Assembly (NCBI RefSeq): GCF_022763525.1
Contig: NZ_JALEGG010000060.1
Span: forward strand, 1 to 37,669
Origin: Acidovorax sp.
Lineage (GTDB): Bacteria > Pseudomonadota > Gammaproteobacteria > Burkholderiales > Burkholderiaceae_C
DNA: 37,669 nt
Direction: 5' to 3'
Positions 1 to 7,794 of this stretch are shown here, piece after piece. The notes under the pieces were generated by a model that worked only from the letters and a program-made list of their open reading frames with translations, did no database searches and was not told the DNA's origin. Made by a program: the position numbers and the translations under genes. Every line of letters begins with the position of its first letter. Position 1 is the first letter of the stretch.

Positions 1-247
1 GGCCAGGCGCTAGGCGCCAAACGAAGCTGGGGTGCGGCCCCAGCGAGGCTTGGCAACGCCGCGGATGGCCCTTGGGCATCGCAACCCGAAGGGAAGGTTT
101 GCCGCACCACGCCACTCGTCGTTGCATTCCTAGCCAAGGCCCCGGCCTTGGCGTCCTCACGCGTCTAGATTGGCGTGGCGCGGCAAGCCTTCGCACTGGC
201 AAAAATAGTGTGAACAGGCCCTAGCAGGCGCCCTGGCCCGCTGCCGC
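1..247. repeat. Nested inverted-repeat region, no gene recognised
   Basis: This GC-rich stretch holds several hairpins in series. Arms at 6-10/14-18 form a 5-bp stem. Arms at 26-32/38-44 form a perfect 7-bp stem with a 5-nt loop. Arms at 133-141/144-152 form a perfect 9-bp stem with a 2-nt loop, which is itself enclosed by 22-nt arms at 93-114 and 171-192 that differ at two positions. The first bases and the segment around 222-241 also look partly complementary. No reading frame with protein-like character is seen. It lies downstream of the small heat-shock gene and could be a structured RNA, a palindromic mobile repeat or the end of a larger element that starts outside the window. Confidence 0.5.
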
Positions 248-676
248 CTACTCGATGTTCAGGCGCTGCGCGGTCTTGTTCGCCAGCTTGGGCAGCGTGA
301 GCGTCAACACGCCGTTGTCGTACTTGGCCTTGGCCTGCGCGGCATCCACATCGGCGGGCAGCTGGAAGCTGCGGGCCACAGACCCGTAGTAGCGCTCCGA
401 ACGCAGCACCTTCTCGCCTTCGCGCTTTTCGTCGTGCTGGCGCACCTCGGCGCGCAGGCTCACCACGTTGCCTTCCAGCGAGACATGGATGTCCTCCTTG
501 GCCACGCCGGGCACCTCGGCCAGTACGGTGTAGGCCCCGTCGGTTTCCTTCACGTCCACCTTGATCTGCCCGGGGCTGGGCAGGCTGTCGCCATGCAGCG
601 GGCGCACGTAAAAGCCGGGGGCAATGTCCTTGAAGAAGTCATCAAACAGACTGCCGCGTGTCACGAGAGAGTTCAT
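248..676 (-). CDS. Small heat shock protein, Hsp20 / alpha-crystallin family
   Basis: The product is a 142-residue ATP-independent holdase chaperone that binds unfolding proteins in the cytoplasm. The alpha-crystallin domain covers about residues 40-142. It runs from IKVDVKETDGAY through the AEVPGVAKEDIHVSLEGN stretch to the family's C-terminal signature NGVLTLTLPK. The start at 676 is chosen because AAGGAG lies just upstream, whereas the in-frame start 12 codons earlier (712) has no good ribosome site. The gene is divergent from the permease at 905. Its leader carries a sigma-32-like promoter (794-822) and a strong hairpin (722-747), which fits heat induction. The family call is certain; the exact client range is unknown. 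Confidence 0.95.
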   Translation of the reverse strand: MNSLVTRGSLFDDFFKDIAPGFYVRPLHGDSLPSPGQIKVDVKETDGAYTVLAEVPGVAKEDIHVSLEGNVVSLRAEVRQHDEKREGEKVLRSERYYGSVARSFQLPADVDAAQAKAKYDNGVLTLTLPKLANKTAQRLNIE

Positions 677-721
677 GGTCTGGCTCCTTGAAAACGGTGT
701 GAACAACAACAACCGGGCTCC

Positions 722-747
722 CGCAGGGCTCGCACCGAAGCCCTGCG
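722..747 (-). promoter_or_regulatory. Hairpin in the 5' leader of the hsp20 gene
   Basis: Arms 722-730 and 739-747 form a perfect 9-bp stem with an 8-nt loop, inside the transcript expected from the sigma-32-like promoter at 794-822. Small heat-shock genes often carry RNA thermometers in such leaders. The SD itself (AAGGAG, near 685) is not in this stem, although a TCCTT segment further upstream in the leader could pair with it. A thermometer role is inference only. Confidence 0.35.
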
Positions 748-793
748 AAAGGACTGCTCAGGATCCTTGCCAAAAGGCCCTGAACACTCTCCA

Positions 794-822
794 AGATAGG
801 CGCGGCCGCGCGCGCCCTCAAG
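794..822 (-). promoter_or_regulatory. Sigma-32-like promoter of the hsp20 gene
   Basis: Read on the minus strand, CTTGAG (817-822) stands 15 bases ahead of GCCTATCT (794-801). The heat-shock sigma factor consensus is CTTGAA, 13-15 bases, then CCCCATNT, so both boxes match in part. It would give a leader of about 110 bases for the small heat-shock gene. Confidence 0.45.
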
Positions 823-904
823 GGCGTTGGAACACATGGTTGACCTTCGTCAAACGCGGGCCTGCTGCGCCTCCTCCCGCCCCTTCCAGCCGCTGGCGGC
901 CACA

Positions 905-3583
905 ATGCAAGCCATGCTCGCATTGCTTCGCACCTTCTCCTGGCAGGACTTGCGCCACCACCCCTGGCGCAGCGCGGCGGCCGTCGTGGCGGTGATGCTG
1001 GGCGTGGCGCTGGCGTTTGGGGTGCATGTGATCAACGCCTCGGCGCTGGACGAGTTTTCGCAGGCCGTGCGCGCGGTCAACGGGCAGCCCGACCTGGAAC
1101 TGCGCGCCATGCGCGGCCACCTGCCCGAGTCGCTGTACGGGCCGCTGGCCACGCACCCGCAGGTGGCGCGCGCCAGTCCGGTGCTGGAGCTTTCAGCCAT
1201 CGCGCGGGCGGCGCCGACAGAACCGCACGGCCCGTCGCCTTCGGCCGCCGCAGGCACGCAGCTGCGCATCGTCGGCGCAGACGCGCTGCTGCTGCCCGCC
1301 ATCGCGCCCGCGCTCATGCCGCGCCCCTGGGTGGGCGCCGATCGCATGGCCCTTTTTGCGCCCGCCACCATCTTCCTCAACACCGCCGCACTGCAGGCCC
1401 TGGGCCTGCCGGCCGAGCCGCCCGCATCCTCCACCACGACCGCGCCGCAGTTGGTGCTGCAGGAGGGGCTGGCGCAATACACGGTGCTGGTGGCCGGCAC
1501 CGTGGCGGCCGGCGGCGCACCGCTGGCGGTGATGGACATTGGCGCCGCGCAAGACCTGTTCGGCCGAAGAGGGCAATTGAGCCGCATCGACCTGCAACTG
1601 CAGCCCGGCACCAACCGCAGCGCGTGGCAACAGGCCGTGCGCGCCCTGCCCGGCTGGCCTGCCAACGCCGTGTTCGCGCAGCCGGGCGACGCGGCCCAGC
1701 GCATCAGCAACCTCTCGCGCGCCTACCGGGTCAACCTCACGGTGCTGGCGCTGGTAGCCCTGTTCACCGGTGCGTTCCTGGTGTTCTCGGTGCTCGCACT
1801 CAGCGTGGCGCAGCGCGGGCCGCAGTTTGCGCTGCTGGCCGTGCTGGGCGCCACGCCGCGCCAGCGCCTGGCCCTGGTGCTGGCCGAATCCGCCTTGCTG
1901 GGCCTGGGGGGCAGCGCCGCCGGCATCGCGCTGGGCACCGCCCTGGCCGCCGCCGCGCTGCGGCTGCTGGGGGGCGACCTGGGCGGCGGCTACTTTGCCG
2001 GCGTGCAGCCCGCGCTGCAGTGGAGCCTGCCTGCCGCTTTGCTCTACGGCGCTTTGGGCGTGGCCGCCGCGCTGGCAGGCGGCTGGTGGCCCGCACGCGC
2101 CGCGCAAAGCCTGCCCCCAGCCCAGACCCTCAAGGGCCTGGGCACCGTGGCAACCACCAGCGGCCGCAATCGCATCGGTATTGTTTTGATAGCGCTTGGC
2201 GCTTTATTGACAGGCGCTCCGCCGGTTTTTGGCATACCCCTGGCCGCGTACGTGGCCATCGGCCTGCTGCTGGTGGGCGGAATCGCCGTGCTGCCCTGGG
2301 GCATGGCCTGGGCGCTGCGGCACCTGCAGCCGCTGGCCGCGCGGCGCCTGCTGGCGTTGCTGGCGCTGGAACGCGCGCGCCGCATGCGCGGCAGCGCCGC
2401 CATTGCCGTGGGTGGCGTGGTGGCCAGCCTCGCGCTGGCGGTGGCGCTGACGGTGATGGTGTCGAGTTTTCGCGGGTCGGTGATGCAGTGGCTGGACGCG
2501 GTGCTGCCCTCGCCCCTGTACGTGCGGTCGGCCCTGGGCACACCCGGCAGCGACGCTGCCCTGCTGCCCGCCGGCCTCGCCGAGGCCGTGGCCCAGCTGC
2601 CCGAAGTGGAACGCGTGCAGCCCCTGCGCGCCAGCCCGCTGCAGCTGGAGCCCACCTTGCCCGCACTCACCGTGCTGAGCCGCCCGCTCGGCGCCGACCC
2701 TGCGCAGAGCCTGCCCCTGGTGGGCGAAGCCCTGTCCGTTCCCCCCGGCCGCACCGGGGTGTATGTGAGCGAGGCCGTGGTGGACCTGTACGGTCTGCGG
2801 CCCGGCATGGAGTGGCCCGCACTTTCCAAGGCTTTTAGCCCTGCAGCGCCGGATGGACAAGCGCCACCAGCTATCTTTTACATAGCAGGCGTGTGGCGCG
2901 ACTACGCACGGCAGACCGGCGCCGTGGTGATGGACCGCGCCGTGTGGCTGCGCCTGACGGGCGACGCCCGCACCAGCGACCTGGCCTTGTGGCCGCGCGA
3001 AGGCGCCGACGTGGCGCAGCTGCAGGCCGCCATCCGCGCGCTGGCACGCACGCACGCGGGCAGCGCCGCGCCCACGGCAGGGGCGGCGTCGTCAGAGTCC
3101 GCAGCCGATCATGCGCTGGTGGAGTTCGCGTCGGCCAGCACGATCCGCGAACGCTCGCTGCGCATCTTTGACCGCAGCTTCGCCGTCACCTATTGGCTTC
3201 AGGCCGTCGCCATCGGCATCGGCCTGTTCGGCGTGGCCGCCAGCTTCAGCGCACAGATCCTCGCCCGCCGCAAGGAGTTCGGCCTGCTCGCCCACCTGGG
3301 CCTCACGCGGCGCCAGATCCTGGCCGTGGTGGCGGGCGAAGGGGCTGCGTGGACGGGCGTGGGCGCGGCGGCAGGGCTGCTGCTGGGGCTGGCGGTGTCG
3401 GTGGTGCTGGTGCACGTGGTCAACCCGCAGAGCTTTCACTGGACGATGGACTTACGCGTGCCGGTGGAGCGGCTGGCGGCGTTGGCTGCGGCGGTGGTGG
3501 TGGCGGGGACGGTCACCGCTTGGCTGGCGGGGCGGGCGGCTGCGGGGAGGGATGCGGTGATGGCGGTGAAGGAGGATTGGTAG
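905..3583 (+). CDS. FtsX-type ABC transporter permease, two FtsX domains (AttFG-like)
   Basis: This is an 892-residue inner-membrane permease of the MacB/LolC class. One membrane helix lies at about residues 23-43, followed by a large periplasmic domain to about 275. Next comes a block of helices containing the first FtsX domain, then a second periplasmic domain, and a final FtsX block near residues 765-890 with the usual RRKEFGLLAHLGLTRRQ loop. Such proteins do not pump across the membrane; they transmit ATPase work to periplasmic or lipoprotein substrates. No ATP-binding gene lies next to it, which is unusual. The start at 905 is chosen because the first helix begins soon after it; 914 and 827 are alternatives. 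Two copies of a dispersed repeat lie in frame inside the gene (2184-2230, 2828-2880). The AttH-like gene at 6604 is its likely functional partner. Confidence 0.85.
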   Translation: MQAMLALLRTFSWQDLRHHPWRSAAAVVAVMLGVALAFGVHVINASALDEFSQAVRAVNGQPDLELRAMRGHLPESLYGPLATHPQVARASPVLELSAIARAAPTEPHGPSPSAAAGTQLRIVGADALLLPAIAPALMPRPWVGADRMALFAPATIFLNTAALQALGLPAEPPASSTTTAPQLVLQEGLAQYTVLVAGTVAAGGAPLAVMDIGAAQDLFGRRGQLSRIDLQLQPGTNRSAWQQAVRALPGWPANAVFAQPGDAAQRISNLSRAYRVNLTVLALVALFTGAFLVFSVLALSVAQRGPQFALLAVLGATPRQRLALVLAESALLGLGGSAAGIALGTALAAAALRLLGGDLGGGYFAGVQPALQWSLPAALLYGALGVAAALAGGWWPARAAQSLPPAQTLKGLGTVATTSGRNRIGIVLIALGALLTGAPPVFGIPLAAYVAIGLLLVGGIAVLPWGMAWALRHLQPLAARRLLALLALERARRMRGSAAIAVGGVVASLALAVALTVMVSSFRGSVMQWLDAVLPSPLYVRSALGTPGSDAALLPAGLAEAVAQLPEVERVQPLRASPLQLEPTLPALTVLSRPLGADPAQSLPLVGEALSVPPGRTGVYVSEAVVDLYGLRPGMEWPALSKAFSPAAPDGQAPPAIFYIAGVWRDYARQTGAVVMDRAVWLRLTGDARTSDLALWPREGADVAQLQAAIRALARTHAGSAAPTAGAASSESAADHALVEFASASTIRERSLRIFDRSFAVTYWLQAVAIGIGLFGVAASFSAQILARRKEFGLLAHLGLTRRQILAVVAGEGAAWTGVGAAAGLLLGLAVSVVLVHVVNPQSFHWTMDLRVPVERLAALAAAVVVAGTVTAWLAGRAAAGRDAVMAVKEDW
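2184..2230 (+). repeat. Dispersed repeat copy a, inside the permease gene
   Basis: This copy begins TTTTGATAGC, has the GGCGCTT core, and ends in GGTTTTT. It matches the family seen at 2828, 7795, 15303, 33264 and 35602. It is read in frame as about residues 427-443 of the permease, a hydrophobic stretch. Confidence 0.55.
2828..2880 (-). repeat. Dispersed repeat copy b, inside the permease gene
   Basis: On the minus strand this copy reads AAAAGATAGCTGGTGGCGCT, continues with a second GGCGCT block, and ends GGGCTAAAAGCC. It is in frame as about residues 642-659 of the permease, in the second periplasmic domain. Its orientation is opposite to copy a. Confidence 0.6.
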
Positions 3584-3739
3584 AGCGGTGCCGGAATGCA
3601 AAGCATGAACCGCGGCGTGTAAGGGCTCCGCGAACAGCCCCCTGCAACAAGTTGCGTGAATACCAAAAACTCACACTTCGGTTTCGACACCAGAAAGATT
3701 GCAAGCAATTGTTGCATACTTGCAAAAAAGGAGAAATCA
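3584..3739 (+). ncRNA. Possible AvcI-like inhibitor RNA / structured leader upstream of avcD-like gene
   Basis: This 156-base gap holds two hairpins. The first is GCAAC/GTTGC at 3644-3655. The second is TTGCAAG/CTTGCAA at 3699-3725, with a 7-bp stem and 13-nt loop that ends three bases before the AAGGAG site of the next gene. In Vibrio AvcID systems a small RNA (AvcI) encoded just upstream restrains AvcD. The position and structure fit, but no sequence similarity to AvcI could be tested, so this is a position-based guess. The hairpins could equally be a leader that controls translation. Confidence 0.3.
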
Positions 3740-5455
3740 ATGAGCCACGCAACACCCCCGAGCTACTTGAAGTCTGCGATAAAACAGATTTATAGAGACG
3801 ACGATGACTTCATTTTAATTGGTTTGACTGGGCGAACCGGAAGCGGATGTAGCACGGTTGCATCAATACTCCAGCACCCCAAAGAAGATATAAAACACTC
3901 CCTATTCATAGGCCAAAACCCCGCCAGTAGTGAAGCACGAAAAGAACGAATAATATTAAAATTTTTCGAATTCGACTGGCACCCCTTCTTGCTCATCCAG
4001 GTAAGATCCATAATTACCACATTCCTTCTTGAAAGATCATCCAACGAGGCCGTAGATTATCTTAATGATATTATTACAGAAGAAAAAAGAGAAGCAGTCA
4101 CAACTGTATTAGACGAAATTCGCATTACTCAAGAAAAACACATTAGCGCATCACAATTTTACTCCATAGATCTGCCACAAGGAGCCGAGCGCTTAAAGAA
4201 TATCTTGGGCGAAAACAACTTCGTTCGCGTATATCAAAAAATCGGAAAAAACATAAGAGTTTCCGGAAGTGCTTTCTCAGAAGAATTAGCATCTGGTAAA
4301 TTTTTCTCGCTTGCGGAAAAAATTCAAAATGCAATCGAAGAAATTCACCAAGAACAAAAATCCAGAAGCCAACGCACATTCATAGTAATAGATACACTGC
4401 GCAATCCGTTAGAAGCATTATTTTTTCAGGACAGATACTCCTCCTTTTACCTCTTGGCGGTATCTACCCCTGAAGAAGATCGGCAACGACGCTTAAGAAA
4501 ACTCAACTATTCCGAAAATGAAATAAAACAACTGGATGAGACAGAATACACTTCAAGAGACATCAATGACGAGCGTTTTTATTCCGTTCAAGACATTCAA
4601 GGCTGCTTGCAAAGGGCGGACATTTACGTAAGCAATCCCGACGTCGTTGATGAGGTCTCTAAGTACGCATCCTTGTCGAACCAGCTGATTCGGTTTGTCA
4701 GTCTTATCCGTAGACCAGGAATTGTCACCCCGACCGCCATTGAGCGATGCATGCAAGTCGCGCACACTGCAAAGTTAAATTCAGGATGTATTTCCCGTCA
4801 AGTAGGCGCTGCCGTAACCGATCAAGGTTTTGGAGTTCGAGCGATTGGCTGGAATGATGTGCCCCGGGGGCAGATACCTTGCAATCTAAGATCAAGAACG
4901 GAACTTCTGGCAGGAACGTCGAACTCTGCATATAGCGATTTTGAACGTTCAGACAACGAGTATCTTGGGAAATTCCGAACAAAAAGCAGCGCATTTCGTG
5001 TAATTTTAACAAATGGCCGGAATGACGCTTACTGTTTCAAATCCGATTACAACGAATTCAAAGATGAAAAAAATCAGGTTCACACTCGATCGTTGCACGC
5101 TGAGGAGAATGCGTTTCTACAGTTGACCATGAGTGGCGCAAGCATCTCCAAGGGAGCCAAACTATTCACTACAGCAAGTCCATGCGAACTCTGCTCTAAA
5201 AAAGCTTACCAACTAGGCATAGAAACAATCATCTATATTGACCCATACCCCGGAATCGCAGTGGACCACGTACTTGGTATTGGAGCTATCCGGCCCACCC
5301 TTGAGCTTTTTTCCGGAGCGATTGGCCGAGCCTTTCACAAGCTTTATACGCCGGTCGTAGCTTATAAAGACGAACTCAACGCAATGGTTGGATATGAAAT
5401 TCCCAAAATGACCGCAGATAAACCCGCGGCGACATCTCAAAGAACTGATTCATAG
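3740..5455 (+). CDS. avcD: AvcD-type anti-phage dCTP/dCMP deaminase (P-loop + cytidine deaminase)
   Basis: This is a 571-residue two-domain protein. The N-terminal P-loop kinase-like domain has GRTGSGCST at residues 31-39, where the usual Walker lysine is Cys37, and a Walker-B-like FIVIDTLRNPLE near 214-225. The C-terminal zinc deaminase domain (about 340-540) is intact, with HAE at 453-455 (zinc ligand and catalytic Glu) and PCELC at 481-485 (the two zinc cysteines). Family members deplete deoxycytidine nucleotides during phage infection. The start is set by AAGGAG seven bases before the ATG; an in-frame GTG at 3656 has no ribosome site. The gene is strongly AT-rich, with many AGA, ATA and AAA codons, and its neighbours are GC-rich, so recent transfer is likely. 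The family call is firm; activity against phage is inferred. Confidence 0.9.
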   Translation: MSHATPPSYLKSAIKQIYRDDDDFILIGLTGRTGSGCSTVASILQHPKEDIKHSLFIGQNPASSEARKERIILKFFEFDWHPFLLIQVRSIITTFLLERSSNEAVDYLNDIITEEKREAVTTVLDEIRITQEKHISASQFYSIDLPQGAERLKNILGENNFVRVYQKIGKNIRVSGSAFSEELASGKFFSLAEKIQNAIEEIHQEQKSRSQRTFIVIDTLRNPLEALFFQDRYSSFYLLAVSTPEEDRQRRLRKLNYSENEIKQLDETEYTSRDINDERFYSVQDIQGCLQRADIYVSNPDVVDEVSKYASLSNQLIRFVSLIRRPGIVTPTAIERCMQVAHTAKLNSGCISRQVGAAVTDQGFGVRAIGWNDVPRGQIPCNLRSRTELLAGTSNSAYSDFERSDNEYLGKFRTKSSAFRVILTNGRNDAYCFKSDYNEFKDEKNQVHTRSLHAEENAFLQLTMSGASISKGAKLFTTASPCELCSKKAYQLGIETIIYIDPYPGIAVDHVLGIGAIRPTLELFSGAIGRAFHKLYTPVVAYKDELNAMVGYEIPKMTADKPAATSQRTDS

Positions 5456-5467
5456 CAGTCAACTGCT
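5454..5467 (+). other. Short hairpin at the stop codon of the avcD-like gene
   Basis: AGCAGT (5454-5459) and ACTGCT (5462-5467) form a perfect 6-bp stem with a 2-base loop that overlaps the TAG stop. No T-run follows, so it is not a standard terminator. It may protect the 3' end or be incidental. Confidence 0.35.
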
Positions 5468-5486
5468 CTGTGAGACTACTTAGCAA

Positions 5487-6548
5487 ATGAATAGCTCTTG
5501 GCTCCCCTCCGCCATCGCCCGCATCGAAGCCGACTACCAGCGCAGTGCCGACACGCACCTGATCCCCCTGCGCCTGCCCGCCTTCGCGGCCCACGGCATC
5601 GACCTGTACCTCAAGGACGAATCCACGCACCCCACCGGCAGCCTCAAGCACCGGCTGGCGCGCTCGCTGTTTCTCTACGCGCTGTGCAATGGCTGGGTGC
5701 ATGAGGGCTCGACCATCGTCGAATCCTCCAGTGGCTCCACGGCGGTGAGCGAGGCTTACTTTGCGCGGCTGCTGGGCCTGCCGTTTGTGGCCGTGATGCC
5801 GCGCAGCACCTCGCCCGAGAAGGTGGCGCAGATCGAGTTCCATGGCGGGCGTTGCCACTTTGTGGACAGCGCGGGCGATGTGTACGACGCGGCCCGCGCC
5901 ATTGCGGCCGAGACCGGCGGCCACTACATGGACCAGTTCACCTACGCCGAGCGCGCGACCGACTGGCGCGGCAACAACAACATTGCCGAGAGCATGTTCA
6001 CGCAAATGCAGCGCGAGCCGCACCCTGTCCCACGCTGGATCGTGGTGGGCGCGGGCACGGGCGGCACCAGCGCCACGATTGGCCGCTATGTGCGCTACCA
6101 GCGGCATGCCACGCAGGTGTGCGTGGCCGACCCGGCGGGTTCGGTGTTCAGCGCGTACCACCGCACGGGCGATGCGACGCTGACGGCGCCGGGTTCACGC
6201 ATCGAGGGCATCGGGCGCCCGCGCGTGGAGCCCAGCTTTATCCGCACGCTGGTGGACCGCATGGTGGATGTGCCCGACGTGGAGTCCATTGCCGCCATGC
6301 GTGCGCTGTCTGCACTGCTGGGGCGGCGCGTGGGGCCGTCCACGGGCACCAACTTCGTGGCCATGTTGGCCCTGGCGTGCGAGATGCGCGAGCGGGGTGA
6401 GCGTGGCTCCATCCTGTCGCTGCTGTGCGATGCGGGTGAGCGCTATCTGCCCACGTATTTCAATGCCGACTGGGTGGCGCGGTGCTTTGGCGACTGCACG
6501 GCCGCGCAGCAGAAGATCGACGCGCTGATCCGGTCTGCGGATCGCTGA
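5487..6548 (+). CDS. PLP-dependent cysteine synthase-family enzyme (possibly Cds1-like cysteine desulfhydrase)
   Basis: This is a 353-residue cytoplasmic enzyme of fold-type II. The PLP lysine is Lys54 in PTGSLKHR. The substrate loop is [11 protein letters not shown] (about 80-90) and the phosphate-binding loop is [13 protein letters not shown] (188-200). The C-terminal half lacks any CBS regulatory domain, and length and motifs suit the long cysteine synthase-like group that includes mycobacterial Cds1, which splits L-cysteine to pyruvate, sulfide and ammonia. Cysteine synthesis from O-acetylserine is the other option. Base composition is GC-rich like the host, unlike the gene 31 bases upstream. 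The ribosome site is weak. Whether it is transcribed with the avcD-like gene cannot be told. Confidence 0.8.
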   Translation: MNSSWLPSAIARIEADYQRSADTHLIPLRLPAFAAHGIDLYLKDESTHPTGSLKHRLARSLFLYALCNGWVHEGSTIVESSSGSTAVSEAYFARLLGLPFVAVMPRSTSPEKVAQIEFHGGRCHFVDSAGDVYDAARAIAAETGGHYMDQFTYAERATDWRGNNNIAESMFTQMQREPHPVPRWIVVGAGTGGTSATIGRYVRYQRHATQVCVADPAGSVFSAYHRTGDATLTAPGSRIEGIGRPRVEPSFIRTLVDRMVDVPDVESIAAMRALSALLGRRVGPSTGTNFVAMLALACEMRERGERGSILSLLCDAGERYLPTYFNADWVARCFGDCTAAQQKIDALIRSADR

Positions 6549-6603
6549 CCCGAAGTTCCCACAGCCCTGTATCGCCTTCATCACCGGCAGCACCCACCCA
6601 GCC

Positions 6604-7758
6604 ATGCCCGCCGACCATCCCGCCTGTACCCGCCGCCAATGGCTGGCTGCCCACCTGCCTGCGGGCCTGGCGCTGGCGGGGATTGGCACGGGCGCGGCGC
6701 TGCCCCTGGCGGCCTACGCGCTGCCGGAGCGCACTTTGGTGTTCCCGAGCGACCACGGCAGCCACCCCGAGCTGCGCACCGAGTGGTGGTACATCACCGG
6801 CCACGCGCGGGCGGCGGGCCGGCCGTGGGGCTTTCAGGTGACATTTTTCCGCTCGCGCGTGGATGCCACGCAGGGGCTGCAGTCGGCCTTTGCAGCCAAG
6901 CAACTGGTGTTTGCCCACGCGGCGGTGACGGACGTGCAAGGCCGGGCGCTGCTGCATGACCAGCGCATCGCGCGCGCCGGCTTTGGTGTGGCAGAGGCCA
7001 GCACGCAGGACACCAACGTGCGCCTGCAGGACTGGACGCTTGTGCGGTCGGACTTTCCACCACGCACGGACGACGTGCCGTCGGGCTCGGGCAGCCGTTA
7101 CCGCGCCCACATTGCGGGCGGCGAGTTTGCGCTGGACCTGGCTTTTGACACCACGCAGCCCGTGCTGCTGCAGGGCGCGCAGGGCCTGTCGCGCAAGGGG
7201 CCCGAGGCATCGCAGGCCAGTTATTACTACAGCCAGCCGCAGCTGGCGGTGAGCGGCACGCTGACGGTGGGCGGGCGCCGCATGGACGTCACACCCGGCA
7301 CCGGCCGCGCGTGGATGGACCACGAGTGGAGCGAGGCGCTGATGCACCCCGAGGCCCAGGGCTGGGACTGGATCGGCATGAACCTGCACGATGGCAGCGC
7401 GCTGACCGCCTTTCGCTTGCGGCGTGCGGACGGGTCGGCGCTGTGGGCGGGCGGTTCGCTGCGCGCGGCGGGGCAGCCCACGCGGGTGTTTGGCCCGCAC
7501 GAAGTGGCCTTCAGCCCCGAGCGCTTCTGGACCAGCCCACACAGCGGCGCGCGCTACCCGGTGCAGTGGCGCATCGATACGCCCGCTGGGCGCTTTACCG
7601 TGCAAGCGGTGCTGGACGCCCAGGAGCTGGACAGCCAGGGCTCGACCGGTGCCATTTACTGGGAGGGCCTGAGCGACCTGCGCGGCTCCAGCGGCCAGGT
7701 GGTGGGCCGGGGCTACCTTGAAATGACGGGGTATGCGCGGGCGCTGCGGCTGGGGTGA
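6604..7758 (+). CDS. Secreted lipocalin-like protein, AttH / carotenoid 1,2-hydratase (CrtC) family
   Basis: This is a 384-residue protein. The N-terminus TRRQWLA followed by a hydrophobic stretch (about residues 9-40) looks like a Tat-type signal, so export to the periplasm is likely. The mature part shows the family hallmarks ELRTEWWYITGH near residue 58 and WMDHEWSE near 238, which belong to the two lipocalin-like beta barrels of AttH-type proteins. Related genes are often annotated carotenoid 1,2-hydratase, but no carotenoid genes are in the window. Proteins of this type usually sit directly beside an FtsX-type permease and its ATPase; here the permease at 905-3583 is separated from it by two genes. 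The likely role is with that transporter in envelope or lipid handling; the substrate is unknown. Confidence 0.82.
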   Translation: MPADHPACTRRQWLAAHLPAGLALAGIGTGAALPLAAYALPERTLVFPSDHGSHPELRTEWWYITGHARAAGRPWGFQVTFFRSRVDATQGLQSAFAAKQLVFAHAAVTDVQGRALLHDQRIARAGFGVAEASTQDTNVRLQDWTLVRSDFPPRTDDVPSGSGSRYRAHIAGGEFALDLAFDTTQPVLLQGAQGLSRKGPEASQASYYYSQPQLAVSGTLTVGGRRMDVTPGTGRAWMDHEWSEALMHPEAQGWDWIGMNLHDGSALTAFRLRRADGSALWAGGSLRAAGQPTRVFGPHEVAFSPERFWTSPHSGARYPVQWRIDTPAGRFTVQAVLDAQELDSQGSTGAIYWEGLSDLRGSSGQVVGRGYLEMTGYARALRLG

Positions 7759-7794
7759 GCACTGTGACGCCCCAGCGATCCAGCCGCTCCTCTT

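Noticed and set aside
3656-3739. GTG start giving 28 more residues on the AvcD-like protein
   Set aside because: No ribosome site precedes it, while the ATG at 3740 has an ideal AAGGAG; the extra part overlaps the hairpin region.
5454-5467. Intrinsic terminator after the AvcD-like gene
   Set aside because: The stem is short and no T-run follows; it is listed only as a hairpin.
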